From assembly GCA_003446335.1 (NCBI GenBank), contig DMAZ01000061.1, forward strand, positions 1 to 8,146: a stretch of DNA of 8,146 nt. The letters are read 5' to 3'. The position numbers and the translations under genes are program-made. The notes beneath the pieces were generated by a model, which saw only the letters and a list, made by a program, of their open reading frames with translations, was not told the origin of the DNA and made no database searches. This DNA comes from Lachnospiraceae bacterium. Its GTDB lineage: Bacteria; Bacillota_A; Clostridia; Lachnospirales; Lachnospiraceae. Each line of letters opens with the position of its first letter. Within the stretch, counting starts at the first letter, position 1. Below, in pieces: positions 1-6,560 of this stretch.

Positions 1-1360
1 TTAAGTAGGTCTCGAGCATCTCGCCAATGAGGAAGCAGAGAACGAACGGAGTGGTCGGCAGTTTGAACTTATGATACAGATAACCTACGATACCGAAGAT
101 CATGATGGACTGTACGTCGAAGATTCTGTTGTTCGTCGCAAATGCGCCGACTGCGCAGAGCACCAGGATCAGAGGAAGCAAAATGTGTTTCGGTACCTTG
201 AGGACCTGAACAAATCCCTTGATACAGAACCACTCAACGAGGAGCATGATCAGACCGCAGACCATACAGGCTGCGAAGATACCGTATACGACATCCGCAT
301 TCTTTACGAAGAGGAGCGGACCGGCTGAAAGACCGTGGATCAGGAAGCCGCCGAGCATCATGGCCGTAACACCGTCACCCGGAATACCGAGAACAAGCAG
401 CGGGATCATCGCACCGCCGATCGTAGCATTGTTGGCGGACTCTGTCGCGACGATACCGTCCGGGCAGCCCTTACCGAATTCGTCGGGATGCTTGGACATA
501 TTCTTGGCCGTTACATACGCGAGCATACCGGATGTCGAACCGCCGATACCCGGAAGAATTCCGATACCCGTTCCGATAAGTGAAGATCTGAAGAAGTTCG
601 GAAGATGGTAAACGAACTCCTGCATGGAGAAACCGAAGCCCTTCACTTTATTGATCGGGATGGTCTTTCCGGCATTGGCATTCATCTTTTCAGCAGTCTT
701 CAAAATATCCGCAACGGCGAAAATACCGATAAGAGTCGTCAGTGTATCGAAACCGCTCATCAGGTTAATGTTGCCGAACGTAAAGCGGGCAGTTCCGTCG
801 ATCGGGGACATGCCGACGCATGAGAAGACAAGACCGAGCATACCTGCAAGGACGCCTCGGACCATGTTGCCTGAAGAAAGAATGGCGACCATCGTCAGCG
901 CGAAGAAGCAAATACCGAAATTCTCCGCCGGAGTGAACTGAAGGGCAATATCAGCCAGCTTCGGAGCAAAGAACGTAAGGATTATGAACGAGAATTCAGA
1001 GCCGAGGAACGAGAAAACGATACCAAGGCCGAGTGCTTTCATCGCCTCACCTTTCTGAGCCATCGGATGACCGTCGAAAGTGGTTGCGATTGAAGAGGCG
1101 GTACCCGGCATATTCAGCAGGATAGCTGAAATCAGACCGCCGGAGATACCTCCGATATAAACAGCTACAAGCGTGTTCATACCCAGAGATGCTTCCATCG
1201 TAAATGTGATGGGAAGCATGAGCGCGACCGCCATGGATGCGGAAAGACCCGGGATAGAACCAAAAACGATACCGATTGCCACGCCCGCGATCATCAGCAG
1301 CAGGGACATCGGCTGGCATACGGAAAGAAGGGCACCGCCCAATAAACCTAATGCTTGCAT
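1..1360 (-). CDS. tctA: TctA-type large permease subunit of a tripartite tricarboxylate transporter (partial, C-terminus off the window)
   Basis: Large membrane subunit of a TTT-family (TctABC) secondary transporter, which imports carboxylates captured by a TctC binding protein. The frame is open from ATG 1360 to the window edge, giving 453 codons. TctA proteins are usually about 500 residues, so roughly the last 45 are missing. Seen directly: the first TctA signature near residues 26-38 (G-x3-G-x3-G-x2-PG, then hydrophobic sequence and LP at 49-50), its repeat at 263-271 (GTGIGILPG), and a downstream GIPGDGVTAMM segment. The rest is mostly hydrophobic helices. The start is set by GGGAGGT a few bases upstream, lying in the short gap after the tctB stop. 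It is the most distal gene visible in the garR-gudD-tctB-tctA operon, so I infer an acid-sugar (aldarate) substrate, not necessarily citrate. No frameshift is seen. Family assignment is confident; substrate is inferred from context. Confidence 0.93.
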   Translation of the reverse strand, partial: MQALGLLGGALLSVCQPMSLLLMIAGVAIGIVFGSIPGLSASMAVALMLPITFTMEASLGMNTLVAVYIGGISGGLISAILLNMPGTASSIATTFDGHPMAQKGEAMKALGLGIVFSFLGSEFSFIILTFFAPKLADIALQFTPAENFGICFFALTMVAILSSGNMVRGVLAGMLGLVFSCVGMSPIDGTARFTFGNINLMSGFDTLTTLIGIFAVADILKTAEKMNANAGKTIPINKVKGFGFSMQEFVYHLPNFFRSSLIGTGIGILPGIGGSTSGMLAYVTAKNMSKHPDEFGKGCPDGIVATESANNATIGGAMIPLLVLGIPGDGVTAMMLGGFLIHGLSAGPLLFVKNADVVYGIFAACMVCGLIMLLVEWFCIKGFVQVLKVPKHILLPLILVLCAVGAFATNNRIFDVQSIMIFGIVGYLYHKFKLPTTPFVLCFLIGEMLETYL

Positions 1361-1374
1361 TTTATACCTCCCTG

Positions 1375-1872
1375 TTACAGATTGATTGTAAAGATACCTG
1401 CCGGCAGAACGATCTTAAAGCCGTAGCGGAACAGGAAAAACACAATGAACACGAAAATGACATCGATCACAAGGAAAAGGATCATGTCTTTTTTGGTGCG
1501 GTTCTTATCCGGTGCCAGTACGTAAATCTGACAGAACAGGTAGACCAGCGTGGAAACGATGAAGCCAACAGGCTGAAGTACGAAAACGTAAATCAGAGAA
1601 AGGATCAGACTGAGTACGACTCGTCTGTAATCACAGTCATCCGGTCCCTCCGCCTCCGCTTTTTCAGCGTTCTTCTTGAAGCCTTTTATGCTCTGAACGA
1701 GCAGGATCGCTGCAAGAATGATGATAATTATGCCGATCGTTCTCGGCATAAAGTCCGGTCCTATTTCTACGACCGCACTGGCCGGCAGCATGGATGCGCC
1801 GATGATCAGGGCAATGCCGAGTGCAAGAAAAAACACACTCACGCAGATGTCCCCATACTTTTTGAGAAACAT
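1375..1872 (-). CDS. tctB: TctB-type small membrane subunit of a tripartite tricarboxylate transporter
   Basis: Small membrane subunit of a TTT transporter, expected to pair with TctA in the cytoplasmic membrane. The protein is 165 aa, normal for the family. Hydrophobic segments lie at about residues 9-28, 45-63, 84-119 (long enough for two passes) and 129-149. Family-like features are GPDFMPR (38-44), just before the second segment, and the LPAGIF motif (156-161) near the C-terminus. A charged cytoplasmic-type loop (about 64-83) separates the halves. The ATG at 1872 is preceded by AAGGAGGAG four bases upstream. The gene begins 19 bp after the gudD stop and its own stop is 14 bp before tctA, so it is cotranscribed. 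TctC normally accompanies tctB and tctA; it is not upstream here and could lie beyond the left edge. Confidence 0.9.
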   Translation of the reverse strand: MFLKKYGDICVSVFFLALGIALIIGASMLPASAVVEIGPDFMPRTIGIIIIILAAILLVQSIKGFKKNAEKAEAEGPDDCDYRRVVLSLILSLIYVFVLQPVGFIVSTLVYLFCQIYVLAPDKNRTKKDMILFLVIDVIFVFIVFFLFRYGFKIVLPAGIFTINL

Positions 1873-1891
1873 ATATCTCCTCCTTCTTGAA

Positions 1892-3238
1892 TCACCTCAC
1901 GAGAGCCGGTCTCTTGCTGTCATATACCCAGTTCGGTATCAGGTATTGCATAGCAGTCGCATCGTTGCGGTCGTGTGATGGTAATTTATTATAGAGGGCA
2001 TTCGCCTCCATAACTTTCTCCATATCAATCGTGACACCGAGACCCGGCTTCTCCGGAAGTTCAAGGTATCCGTCCCTGATCTGCGGCGTATCCTTCAGCA
2101 GGTTCTGGCCATCCTGCCAGATCCAGTGGGTATCCAGTGCTGTCGGATTACCGGGAGCGGCAGCGGCGACCTGAGCAAATGCCGCCAGCGTAATATCAAA
2201 ATGATTATTCGAATGAGATCCCCAGGTAAGTCCCCAGTCATTCAGGAGCTGAGCGATGCGTATACTGCCTCCGAAGCCCCAGAAATGAGGATCCGCAAGC
2301 ACGATATCTACCGATTTCAGCGCCGCGCTGTGATAGAACTGTCTCCAGTCCGTGGCGATCATATTGGTGGCCACCGGAAGCTTTACCGCATTCTTGAATT
2401 CGGCCATGATCTCACGGCTTGAATATCCGGCTTCGGGTCCGCAGGGATCCTCGATATATGTCAGTATATTCTCCATCGGTCTGCAGAGGTCAATGGCTTC
2501 CTGCAGGCTCCAGGCTCCATTCGGATCAATATTGATCCTGCCTTCGGGGAAAGCCTTCTTTAAAGCTCTCACAGTATCCATTTCATATGCGCCCTCAAGA
2601 ACACCGCCTTTCAGCTTGAAGTTCTTGAAACCGTATTTATCATGAAGGATCATCGCTTCCTCGACGACCGCCTCATGCGTAAGGATCTCTTTCCTTCTGT
2701 ATGCGAACCAGGGGTCACTGCTGTCGGATTCATCGATATAGGGAAGATCCGGTGCGGCCTTCTCCTTATCGCTTACATAGAACAGATAGCCCAGCGTCTC
2801 GACCTTATCTCTCTGTTTCCCGTCTCCGAGCAGCTCGCACATCGGAAGATCAAGATACTGTCCCAGAAGATCCAGAAGCGCGCATTCAATCGCCCACTCA
2901 GCTTTCACGACGAATTTCAGTTTGCTGATATCCAGCGTCTGAATCCCCTCGCCGTCATCCTCTTTGGCTTTTTTGGTGTTCTTATGGATCGTATCCAGAA
3001 TCGCACGGTATTTTCCGATCGGCTGTCCTACGACAAGCGGAACACAGCTTCTCAGTGCCTCGCAGGTATAGTCTCCGCCATGAATCTCACCGATGCCGGT
3101 ATTTCCGCTGCTGTCTTTCAGGATCACAAGATTTCTTGTGAACCACGGAGCATGCGCTCCGCTCAGGGTCATCAGCATGCTGTCATACCCGGCTACCGGA
3201 ATGACCTGCATATCCGTAACTACAGGTGTACCCTTCAT
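1892..3238 (-). CDS. gudD: Glucarate dehydratase (enolase superfamily, GudD-like)
   Basis: Dehydrates D-glucarate (family members may also take L-idarate) to 5-keto-4-deoxy-D-glucarate in the cytoplasm. From the start chosen here the protein is 448 aa, matching E. coli GudD in length and closely in sequence as I remember it (for example the TPVVTDMQVIPVAG opening and ATNMIATDWRQ). Residues numbered from this start: the KxK base motif in FKLKGG (K208, K210), metal ligands D238, E269 of the EDPCGPE segment (E263 also conserved) and N292, then D316 and H342 of the His/Asp dyad. All key residues look intact. Start choice: ATG 3238 has AAGGAGG with a 7-nt spacer and fits family N-termini. A further ATG at 3256 would add six residues (MEGGEL) and also has a purine-rich upstream sequence, so it cannot be excluded. 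The start overlaps the stop of a tiny upstream ORF (TAATG), which suggests translational coupling. tctB follows after 19 bp. Confidence 0.93.
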   Translation of the reverse strand: MKGTPVVTDMQVIPVAGYDSMLMTLSGAHAPWFTRNLVILKDSSGNTGIGEIHGGDYTCEALRSCVPLVVGQPIGKYRAILDTIHKNTKKAKEDDGEGIQTLDISKLKFVVKAEWAIECALLDLLGQYLDLPMCELLGDGKQRDKVETLGYLFYVSDKEKAAPDLPYIDESDSSDPWFAYRRKEILTHEAVVEEAMILHDKYGFKNFKLKGGVLEGAYEMDTVRALKKAFPEGRINIDPNGAWSLQEAIDLCRPMENILTYIEDPCGPEAGYSSREIMAEFKNAVKLPVATNMIATDWRQFYHSAALKSVDIVLADPHFWGFGGSIRIAQLLNDWGLTWGSHSNNHFDITLAAFAQVAAAAPGNPTALDTHWIWQDGQNLLKDTPQIRDGYLELPEKPGLGVTIDMEKVMEANALYNKLPSHDRNDATAMQYLIPNWVYDSKRPALVR

Positions 3239-3342
3239 TAACTCGCCTCCTTCCATTCTCTCCTTCCTTTTATCACTGCGTCCCGCAATGATCGTGTTGC
3301 CTGTATACTTCTCCGCTTTATCTTTGCAGGAGAGTTTCTCAT
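3238..3342 (-). CDS. Possible 34-codon leader/coupling peptide upstream of gudD
   Basis: A tiny ORF starting at ATG 3342. It begins MRNSPAKIKRR, is rich in Lys and Arg, and runs to a TAA whose last A is the first base of the gudD ATG (TAATG). It has a GGAG with a 6-nt spacer (3352-3349). Its ATG overlaps the TGA of the preceding 13-codon ORF as ATGA. It resembles no family I know. Its N-terminal residues mirror the 13-codon peptide because both come from the 38-bp tandem repeat. The arrangement suggests translation passing from garR to gudD, not necessarily a functional peptide. Coding status is uncertain: it is short, basic, and could be a chance product of the repeat. Confidence 0.35.
   Translation of the reverse strand: MRNSPAKIKRRSIQATRSLRDAVIKGRREWKEAS
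3246..3252 (-). promoter_or_regulatory. Ribosome binding site of gudD, deciding its start
   Basis: AAGGAGG on the minus strand, with a 7-nt spacer to ATG 3238. This near-perfect site argues for 3238 over the in-frame ATG 18 bp further upstream (3256), which it would directly follow. Confidence 0.75.
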
Positions 3343-3422
3343 TTGTTTCTCCGCTTCATCTTAGTCGGAGAATCTCTCATTTATTTCTCCGCAATTCCTG
3401 TTCCGGAGATTTTCTCATAGAA
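3309..3422 (-). repeat. Three tandem 38-bp units, each with a hairpin over a GGAG site
   Basis: Units lie at 3309-3346, 3347-3384 and 3385-3422, exactly in phase at 38 bp. The first two match at 31 of 38 positions; the second and third at 24 of 38. The third unit is the 3' end of garR itself, so the other two look like duplications of the gene end into the spacer. Each unit holds an inverted repeat: 3347-3353 with 3366-3372 (7 bp, perfect), 3386-3391 with 3404-3409 (6 bp), and 3310-3314 with 3329-3333 (5 bp). In the transcript the 3' arm of each contains GGAG. In two units this GGAG sits 6 nt before an ATG; in the unit nearest gudD that ATG is lost. Stem bases are kept while loops vary. No U-run follows, so these do not look like terminators. 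Confidence 0.85.
3339..3380 (-). CDS. Possible 13-codon peptide directly after garR
   Basis: The ATG at 3380 immediately follows the garR TAA with no gap. The peptide is MRDSPTKMKRRNK and ends in TGA, which overlaps the next small ORF as ATGA. A GGAG with a 6-nt spacer (3390-3387) lies inside the last garR codons. The peptide is nearly the same as the start of the next ORF (MRNSPAKIKRR), reflecting repeat duplication. A terminating garR ribosome could re-initiate here. No known family; possibly only a coupling device or a chance ORF. Confidence 0.3.
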   Translation of the reverse strand: MRDSPTKMKRRNK

Positions 3423-4268
3423 TTTTACCATAGCGTCATGATCGTCTGCCCCGCAGCCATCTGCATTCAGGAACTGCATGATTTCCATGGCCTGTGCCGT
3501 GAACGGGACCGGTGAGTATACCGCATGTGCCGCATTAAGGGCATTTGTAAGGTCTTTTGTATGAAGATTGATCCGGAATCCCGGCTTGTAATTTCCCTCA
3601 AGCATCATCGGAGCCTTGGCATTCATAACATTCGAACCTGCAAGACCTCCCTTTATTGCCTCATAGACAAGTCTCGGATCGGTCCCTGCCTTTTTTGCAA
3701 ATGTAAGCGCCTCCGCGACCACCGCAATATTCACGGCAACGATCATCTGGTTCGCAAGTTTTGCAACGTTTCCGGAGCCGATCTCACCGACGTAAACAAC
3801 AGACGATGCCATCGTGCCGATCAGTTCTTTATATTTTTCAAACAGTTCTCTTTTTCCTCCGACCATAACGGAAAGCGTGCCTTCCACGGCCATGGGCTCT
3901 CCGCCCGATACGGGTGCATCCAGCATTTCCATCCCATATGCCTTAAGATCCTCGGCAATTTTTTTGCTCTCGGTAGGATCGATGGAGCTCATATCGATAA
4001 GTACCGTTCCGGGCTTTGCTCCTTCCGCGACGCCGTTCTTTCCGAACACGGCATCCCTTACATTCGGAGAATTCGGAAGCATGGTGACGATAACATCACT
4101 TCTTGATGCAACATCCGCACCGCTTTCACAGGCTATTGCTCCGCATTCTGTCATGGCATCGATCGTAGACTGACGATGAGTATAGACCGCGACTTCGTGA
4201 CCTGCCTTAAGAATGTTCCTGCACATCGGCTGTCCCATGATGCCTAACCCGATAAAACCAACTTTCAT
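3381..4268 (-). CDS. garR: 2-hydroxy-3-oxopropionate (tartronate semialdehyde) reductase, GarR-like
   Basis: A beta-hydroxyacid dehydrogenase that should reduce tartronate semialdehyde to D-glycerate with NAD(P)H in the cytoplasm. In glucarate catabolism this follows aldolase cleavage of 5-keto-4-deoxy-D-glucarate. The protein is 295 aa, the standard size. Seen: the Rossmann motif GLGIMG (7-12) followed by QPM, the substrate-binding DAPVSGG (117-123), the GSGNVAKLANQ segment with probable catalytic K170 and nearby N174-equivalent position, and HTKDL (236-240) near the C-terminal domain. Start: ATG 4268 has GGGAGGT with about 7 nt spacing, and MKVGFIGLG is a typical N-terminus. It is the first gene of the operon, about 107 nt downstream of the predicted promoter start point. 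Its last codons form one unit of the 38-bp repeat array. Closely related enzymes (3-hydroxyisobutyrate dehydrogenase, GlxR) are hard to separate by sequence; pairing with gudD favours GarR. Confidence 0.9.
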   Translation of the reverse strand: MKVGFIGLGIMGQPMCRNILKAGHEVAVYTHRQSTIDAMTECGAIACESGADVASRSDVIVTMLPNSPNVRDAVFGKNGVAEGAKPGTVLIDMSSIDPTESKKIAEDLKAYGMEMLDAPVSGGEPMAVEGTLSVMVGGKRELFEKYKELIGTMASSVVYVGEIGSGNVAKLANQMIVAVNIAVVAEALTFAKKAGTDPRLVYEAIKGGLAGSNVMNAKAPMMLEGNYKPGFRINLHTKDLTNALNAAHAVYSPVPFTAQAMEIMQFLNADGCGADDHDAMVKFYEKISGTGIAEK

Positions 4269-4382
4269 GATACCGACCTCCCTTTATCTGACCGGAAAAT
4301 TCTGCCCGATCCTTCTCATTGTTCGAATTATCTGCTTGTCATTCTGATTATTTTGATTTCATTTACTTTTTTTCACATGTTG

Positions 4383-4391
4383 ATTATACCA
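4383..4391 (-). promoter_or_regulatory. Predicted extended -10 sigma-A promoter of the garR operon
   Basis: TGGTATAAT on the minus strand: a perfect TATAAT preceded by the TGn extension. The -35 position at a 17-nt spacing (4411-4406, TTTCAT) is poor, as is common for extended -10 promoters. Expected transcription start is near 4376, giving a leader of about 107 nt before garR. A second, weaker option is TTGAAG with a TATATT-like hexamer slightly upstream. The poor -35 fits a promoter that needs an activator. Confidence 0.6.
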
Positions 4392-4399
4392 ATAATATA

Positions 4400-4460
4400 A
4401 GGAGAATGAAAGATTTTCTTCAATGACCGAATTCGGGTCTGAAACGTCTTCCATTCTCCT
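4400..4460 (-). terminator. Large nested hairpin: regulator-operon terminator or operator dyad
   Basis: In the minus-strand transcript, 4460-4447 (AGGAGAAUGGAAGA) pairs over 14 positions with 4413-4400 (UCUUUCAUUCUCCU), with a single G-U pair. Inside it are UUCA/UGAA (4443-4440 with 4422-4419) and a central perfect palindrome CCGAATTCGG (4427-4436). On the plus strand the G-U position becomes an A-C mismatch, which favours an RNA structure made by leftward transcription. It lies about 180 nt after the regulator stop and is followed by the U-rich UAUAUUAUU, so it could end the flavodoxin-regulator transcript. The U-run is weak, however. The dyad is centred about 54 nt upstream of the predicted garR start point, also a sensible activator site. 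The two roles are not exclusive. Confidence 0.4.
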
Positions 4461-4568
4461 GATTTTCCAAATATCGCATTATTTATTTCATAACATGCAC
4501 CTGTTAATGCATATTATTTCACATTTTTAATTTCACTCATCTTCTTCTTTTTAATAATTAAATCATTA

Positions 4569-4584
4569 TGAAATTATCATTTCA
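4569..4584. promoter_or_regulatory. 16-bp palindrome TGAAAT-N4-ATTTCA, candidate regulator site
   Basis: Perfect 6-bp inverted half-sites separated by TATC. The right half continues into ATTTCAC, a word repeated at 4516-4522 and 4530-4536 in the same spacer. It could be a binding site for the adjacent Fis-type HTH regulator. The sequence is AT-rich, so chance is a real possibility. Confidence 0.25.
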
Positions 4585-4637
4585 CAATTTGAAAGTTTTA
4601 CCTTATTGTAGAAATTTTCCATTATATTTTATGCAAG

Positions 4638-6560
4638 TTATACAGTACCATCATATTTAGGCTCTACGCCATACTTCTTCATACGTCTCCACAACGTCGT
4701 TGTACTGATCCCGAGTTCCCTTGCAGCTTCCGCCCGATTTCCTCCATGCCTTGCAAGAACTTCTGCCAGATGTATACTCTCGGGAGACCTGTAAATGACT
4801 GCCCGCTCTCTTCCATCTTCCCTTTTCACTGAAGACGGATATAACTCATCATAAAGATTCCGAATCGTCACCTCGTCAATATTATGTTTCTCATTCATAA
4901 GGACCAGGCGTTCCGTAAAACTGCCAAGCTGAAGCAGATTGCCCTCCCAGCGCAGATTCTTAATGACTTCCTTACCGCCCTGCGTCAGATTGAAAAAACG
5001 GTTGTATTTTCTGCAATATCGCTGAAAATAGTAGTTAAAGTAATAAACAAGATCCTCCGGCCGTTTCGCCAGATCCGGTATTTCCAGGGTAAGGCCGGAA
5101 AGCAGGTAGAACAGCTCCTCCGAAAATCTCCCTGAGGAAATCAGGGTCGAAAGGCTTACTTTCGAAACAGCGATCATCCGCACATCAAGATAATCAAGCG
5201 GCTGTGCATCCGTTCTCGACACCGCGTACGGCCGCAGCAGTCTGATGAACTGATGCTGAGCCTGTAAAGTCAAATGCTCAATGCCTTTGATAAGAAGTGT
5301 TCCGTTGTCGGCCTTGCCGACAGCGCCTCTGAGCCCGACGTCGCCTGCTTCTCCCTGATGTTCTCCAAAAAGAAAACTCATCTGCTGTTCCTTGCTCATT
5401 CCCCGGATACGTACACTTACGAAAGGTCCCGATTTTCTTCTGCTGTTATTGTGAAGAGCCTCCGCAAGCTGATAATACTCGGTACCTTCGCCGCTGTAAA
5501 GCAGGACCGGCGCATCCGAGAGGGCGTATTTTTTAGCCAGGTTAAGCATCTGTTTCATTTTCGGATTTTCCGTATGAATATCTCTGAAGGTCTCCCGTGC
5601 ATTATACCCATCCAGATACATATCACGAAAAAGCTTCTGCTGCCTCCCGATCTGACTGCTTATCTTCTGAAGGCTGATGATCGCCCCCGTGATCCGGTCA
5701 TCATAACGGATCGGGACCATCAGAAGCATCCATGCACTGTTCCTGAGGTTGATGGAGGCAGAAAAACTGTCCGATTCACCTGAGAGAATATTCATAACAC
5801 TGTTCTCATCAAGACCGGGAAGCAATTCTATGGCAGACATTCCGGTCACTTCCTCGGCACTCTTCCCGACCAGATCCTCCATCATTTTATTGATAACGAT
5901 CACATGTCCTTCGGCATTTATTTTCAAAACGGCATTGGCCGAAGTATCCAGCACGGCTTCGAATTGAGCCGAATTATGTTCCTCCATCTCCAGCACCTGA
6001 AGCATATCGGTCGCTCTGGAGAGCGCAGCACGCACAGATTCCTCCGTTGCCGACAGGAACATGGTGGGATATCCCAGTCTTTCAGCAGTCTGACAGACTA
6101 TCCGTCCTCCGAAAATAATATCCGGATTCTTTTCCTGAAGTTCACGGACTTTTTCATCCGTCTCCTCATTCCGGTCAATATAGCTTATGGATATTTTCGT
6201 TTCTGTCAGTGTTTCAAGATACACGATATCCGAGAGCAGATTTCTGAACACGACCATGCCGATATGCGGGTTCTTCTTGTGCAGTCGGTTTTTTGCATCC
6301 TTAATAAGCAGACCGAGCTCCTGGGCCGTTACACGCATCTCTACCACGGGTATATTGGTATACTCTTTAATGAGCAGAGCCTGATAACCTCTTGCCACAA
6401 TAATACGGGCGCCGTGGGCAACTGCCCGCCGCGCCTCATTGACAGCCTCTCCGGATTTGATCGCGCGAATGTAATCAATATCAAGTCCCATCCGCACGAC
6501 GGCATTCTCAGCCATTGTAACCATTTCGCTATAAGGAAGTAATAGTGCTATTTTAGACAC
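4638..6560 (-). CDS. PrpR_N-PAS regulator with a degenerate sigma-54-type AAA+ domain and Fis-type HTH
   Basis: A 640-aa transcription regulator, presumably controlling the downstream aldarate operon. Domains: PrpR_N-like sensor about 1-190 (including PDIIFGGRIVCQTAERLG at 146-163), PAS about 197-300, AAA+ of the enhancer-binding type about 330-555, and a Fis-family helix-turn-helix about 595-633 (GGNRAEAARELGIS). The AAA+ part has lost its working residues. The Walker A region (351-370) has Tyr362 where Lys belongs. Walker B reads TLLIKGI (421-427) instead of TLFLDEI. The GAFTGA loop is replaced by GEAGDV (403-408), and the sensor II Arg is Leu543. It therefore should not hydrolyse ATP or contact sigma-54 in the usual way. 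I infer sigma-A-type regulation, with an acid sugar or related metabolite as possible ligand. Start: GTG 6560, overlapping the flavodoxin gene by 8 nt, with AAGGAG 7 nt upstream. A longer reading from ATG 6641 lies wholly inside the flavodoxin gene and adds an Arg-rich, non-family N-terminus. Confidence 0.85.
   Translation of the reverse strand: MSKIALLLPYSEMVTMAENAVVRMGLDIDYIRAIKSGEAVNEARRAVAHGARIIVARGYQALLIKEYTNIPVVEMRVTAQELGLLIKDAKNRLHKKNPHIGMVVFRNLLSDIVYLETLTETKISISYIDRNEETDEKVRELQEKNPDIIFGGRIVCQTAERLGYPTMFLSATEESVRAALSRATDMLQVLEMEEHNSAQFEAVLDTSANAVLKINAEGHVIVINKMMEDLVGKSAEEVTGMSAIELLPGLDENSVMNILSGESDSFSASINLRNSAWMLLMVPIRYDDRITGAIISLQKISSQIGRQQKLFRDMYLDGYNARETFRDIHTENPKMKQMLNLAKKYALSDAPVLLYSGEGTEYYQLAEALHNNSRRKSGPFVSVRIRGMSKEQQMSFLFGEHQGEAGDVGLRGAVGKADNGTLLIKGIEHLTLQAQHQFIRLLRPYAVSRTDAQPLDYLDVRMIAVSKVSLSTLISSGRFSEELFYLLSGLTLEIPDLAKRPEDLVYYFNYYFQRYCRKYNRFFNLTQGGKEVIKNLRWEGNLLQLGSFTERLVLMNEKHNIDEVTIRNLYDELYPSSVKREDGRERAVIYRSPESIHLAEVLARHGGNRAEAARELGISTTTLWRRMKKYGVEPKYDGTV

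Larger units (their letters stand above)
4269..4637. other. Gene-free AT-rich control region between the regulator and garR
   Basis: 369 bp without a credible ORF, much more AT-rich than the genes on both sides. Contents: the garR ribosome binding site near 4279, an extended -10 promoter reading towards garR (4383-4391), a large nested dyad (4400-4460), overlapping short inverted repeats near 4491-4512 (TAACA/TGTTA and ATGCA/TGCAT), a 16-bp palindrome (4569-4584), and three copies of ATTTCAC (4516-4522, 4530-4536, 4579-4585). I found no convincing -24/-12 (GG-N10-GC) sigma-54 promoter reading towards garR. Confidence 0.8.

Noticed and set aside
1047..1319. Minus-strand open frame of 90 codons inside the tctA region
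   Set aside because: It is in a different frame from tctA, which reads through without a stop and carries the TctA signatures.
1276..1890. Plus-strand open frame of 204 codons
   Set aside because: Antisense shadow of tctB and the start of tctA; the product is highly charged with no recognisable domain.
2642..3241. Plus-strand open frame of 199 codons
   Set aside because: Antisense shadow of gudD, which has all its catalytic residues on the other strand.
3309..3422. The 38-bp repeats as a CRISPR array or a terminator
   Set aside because: Units are contiguous with no spacers, and the hairpins have no following U-run; one unit is coding sequence of garR.
4269..4637. A sigma-54 (-24/-12) promoter before garR
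   Set aside because: I checked the minus strand for GG-N10-GC and found no convincing match, only AT-rich near-misses.
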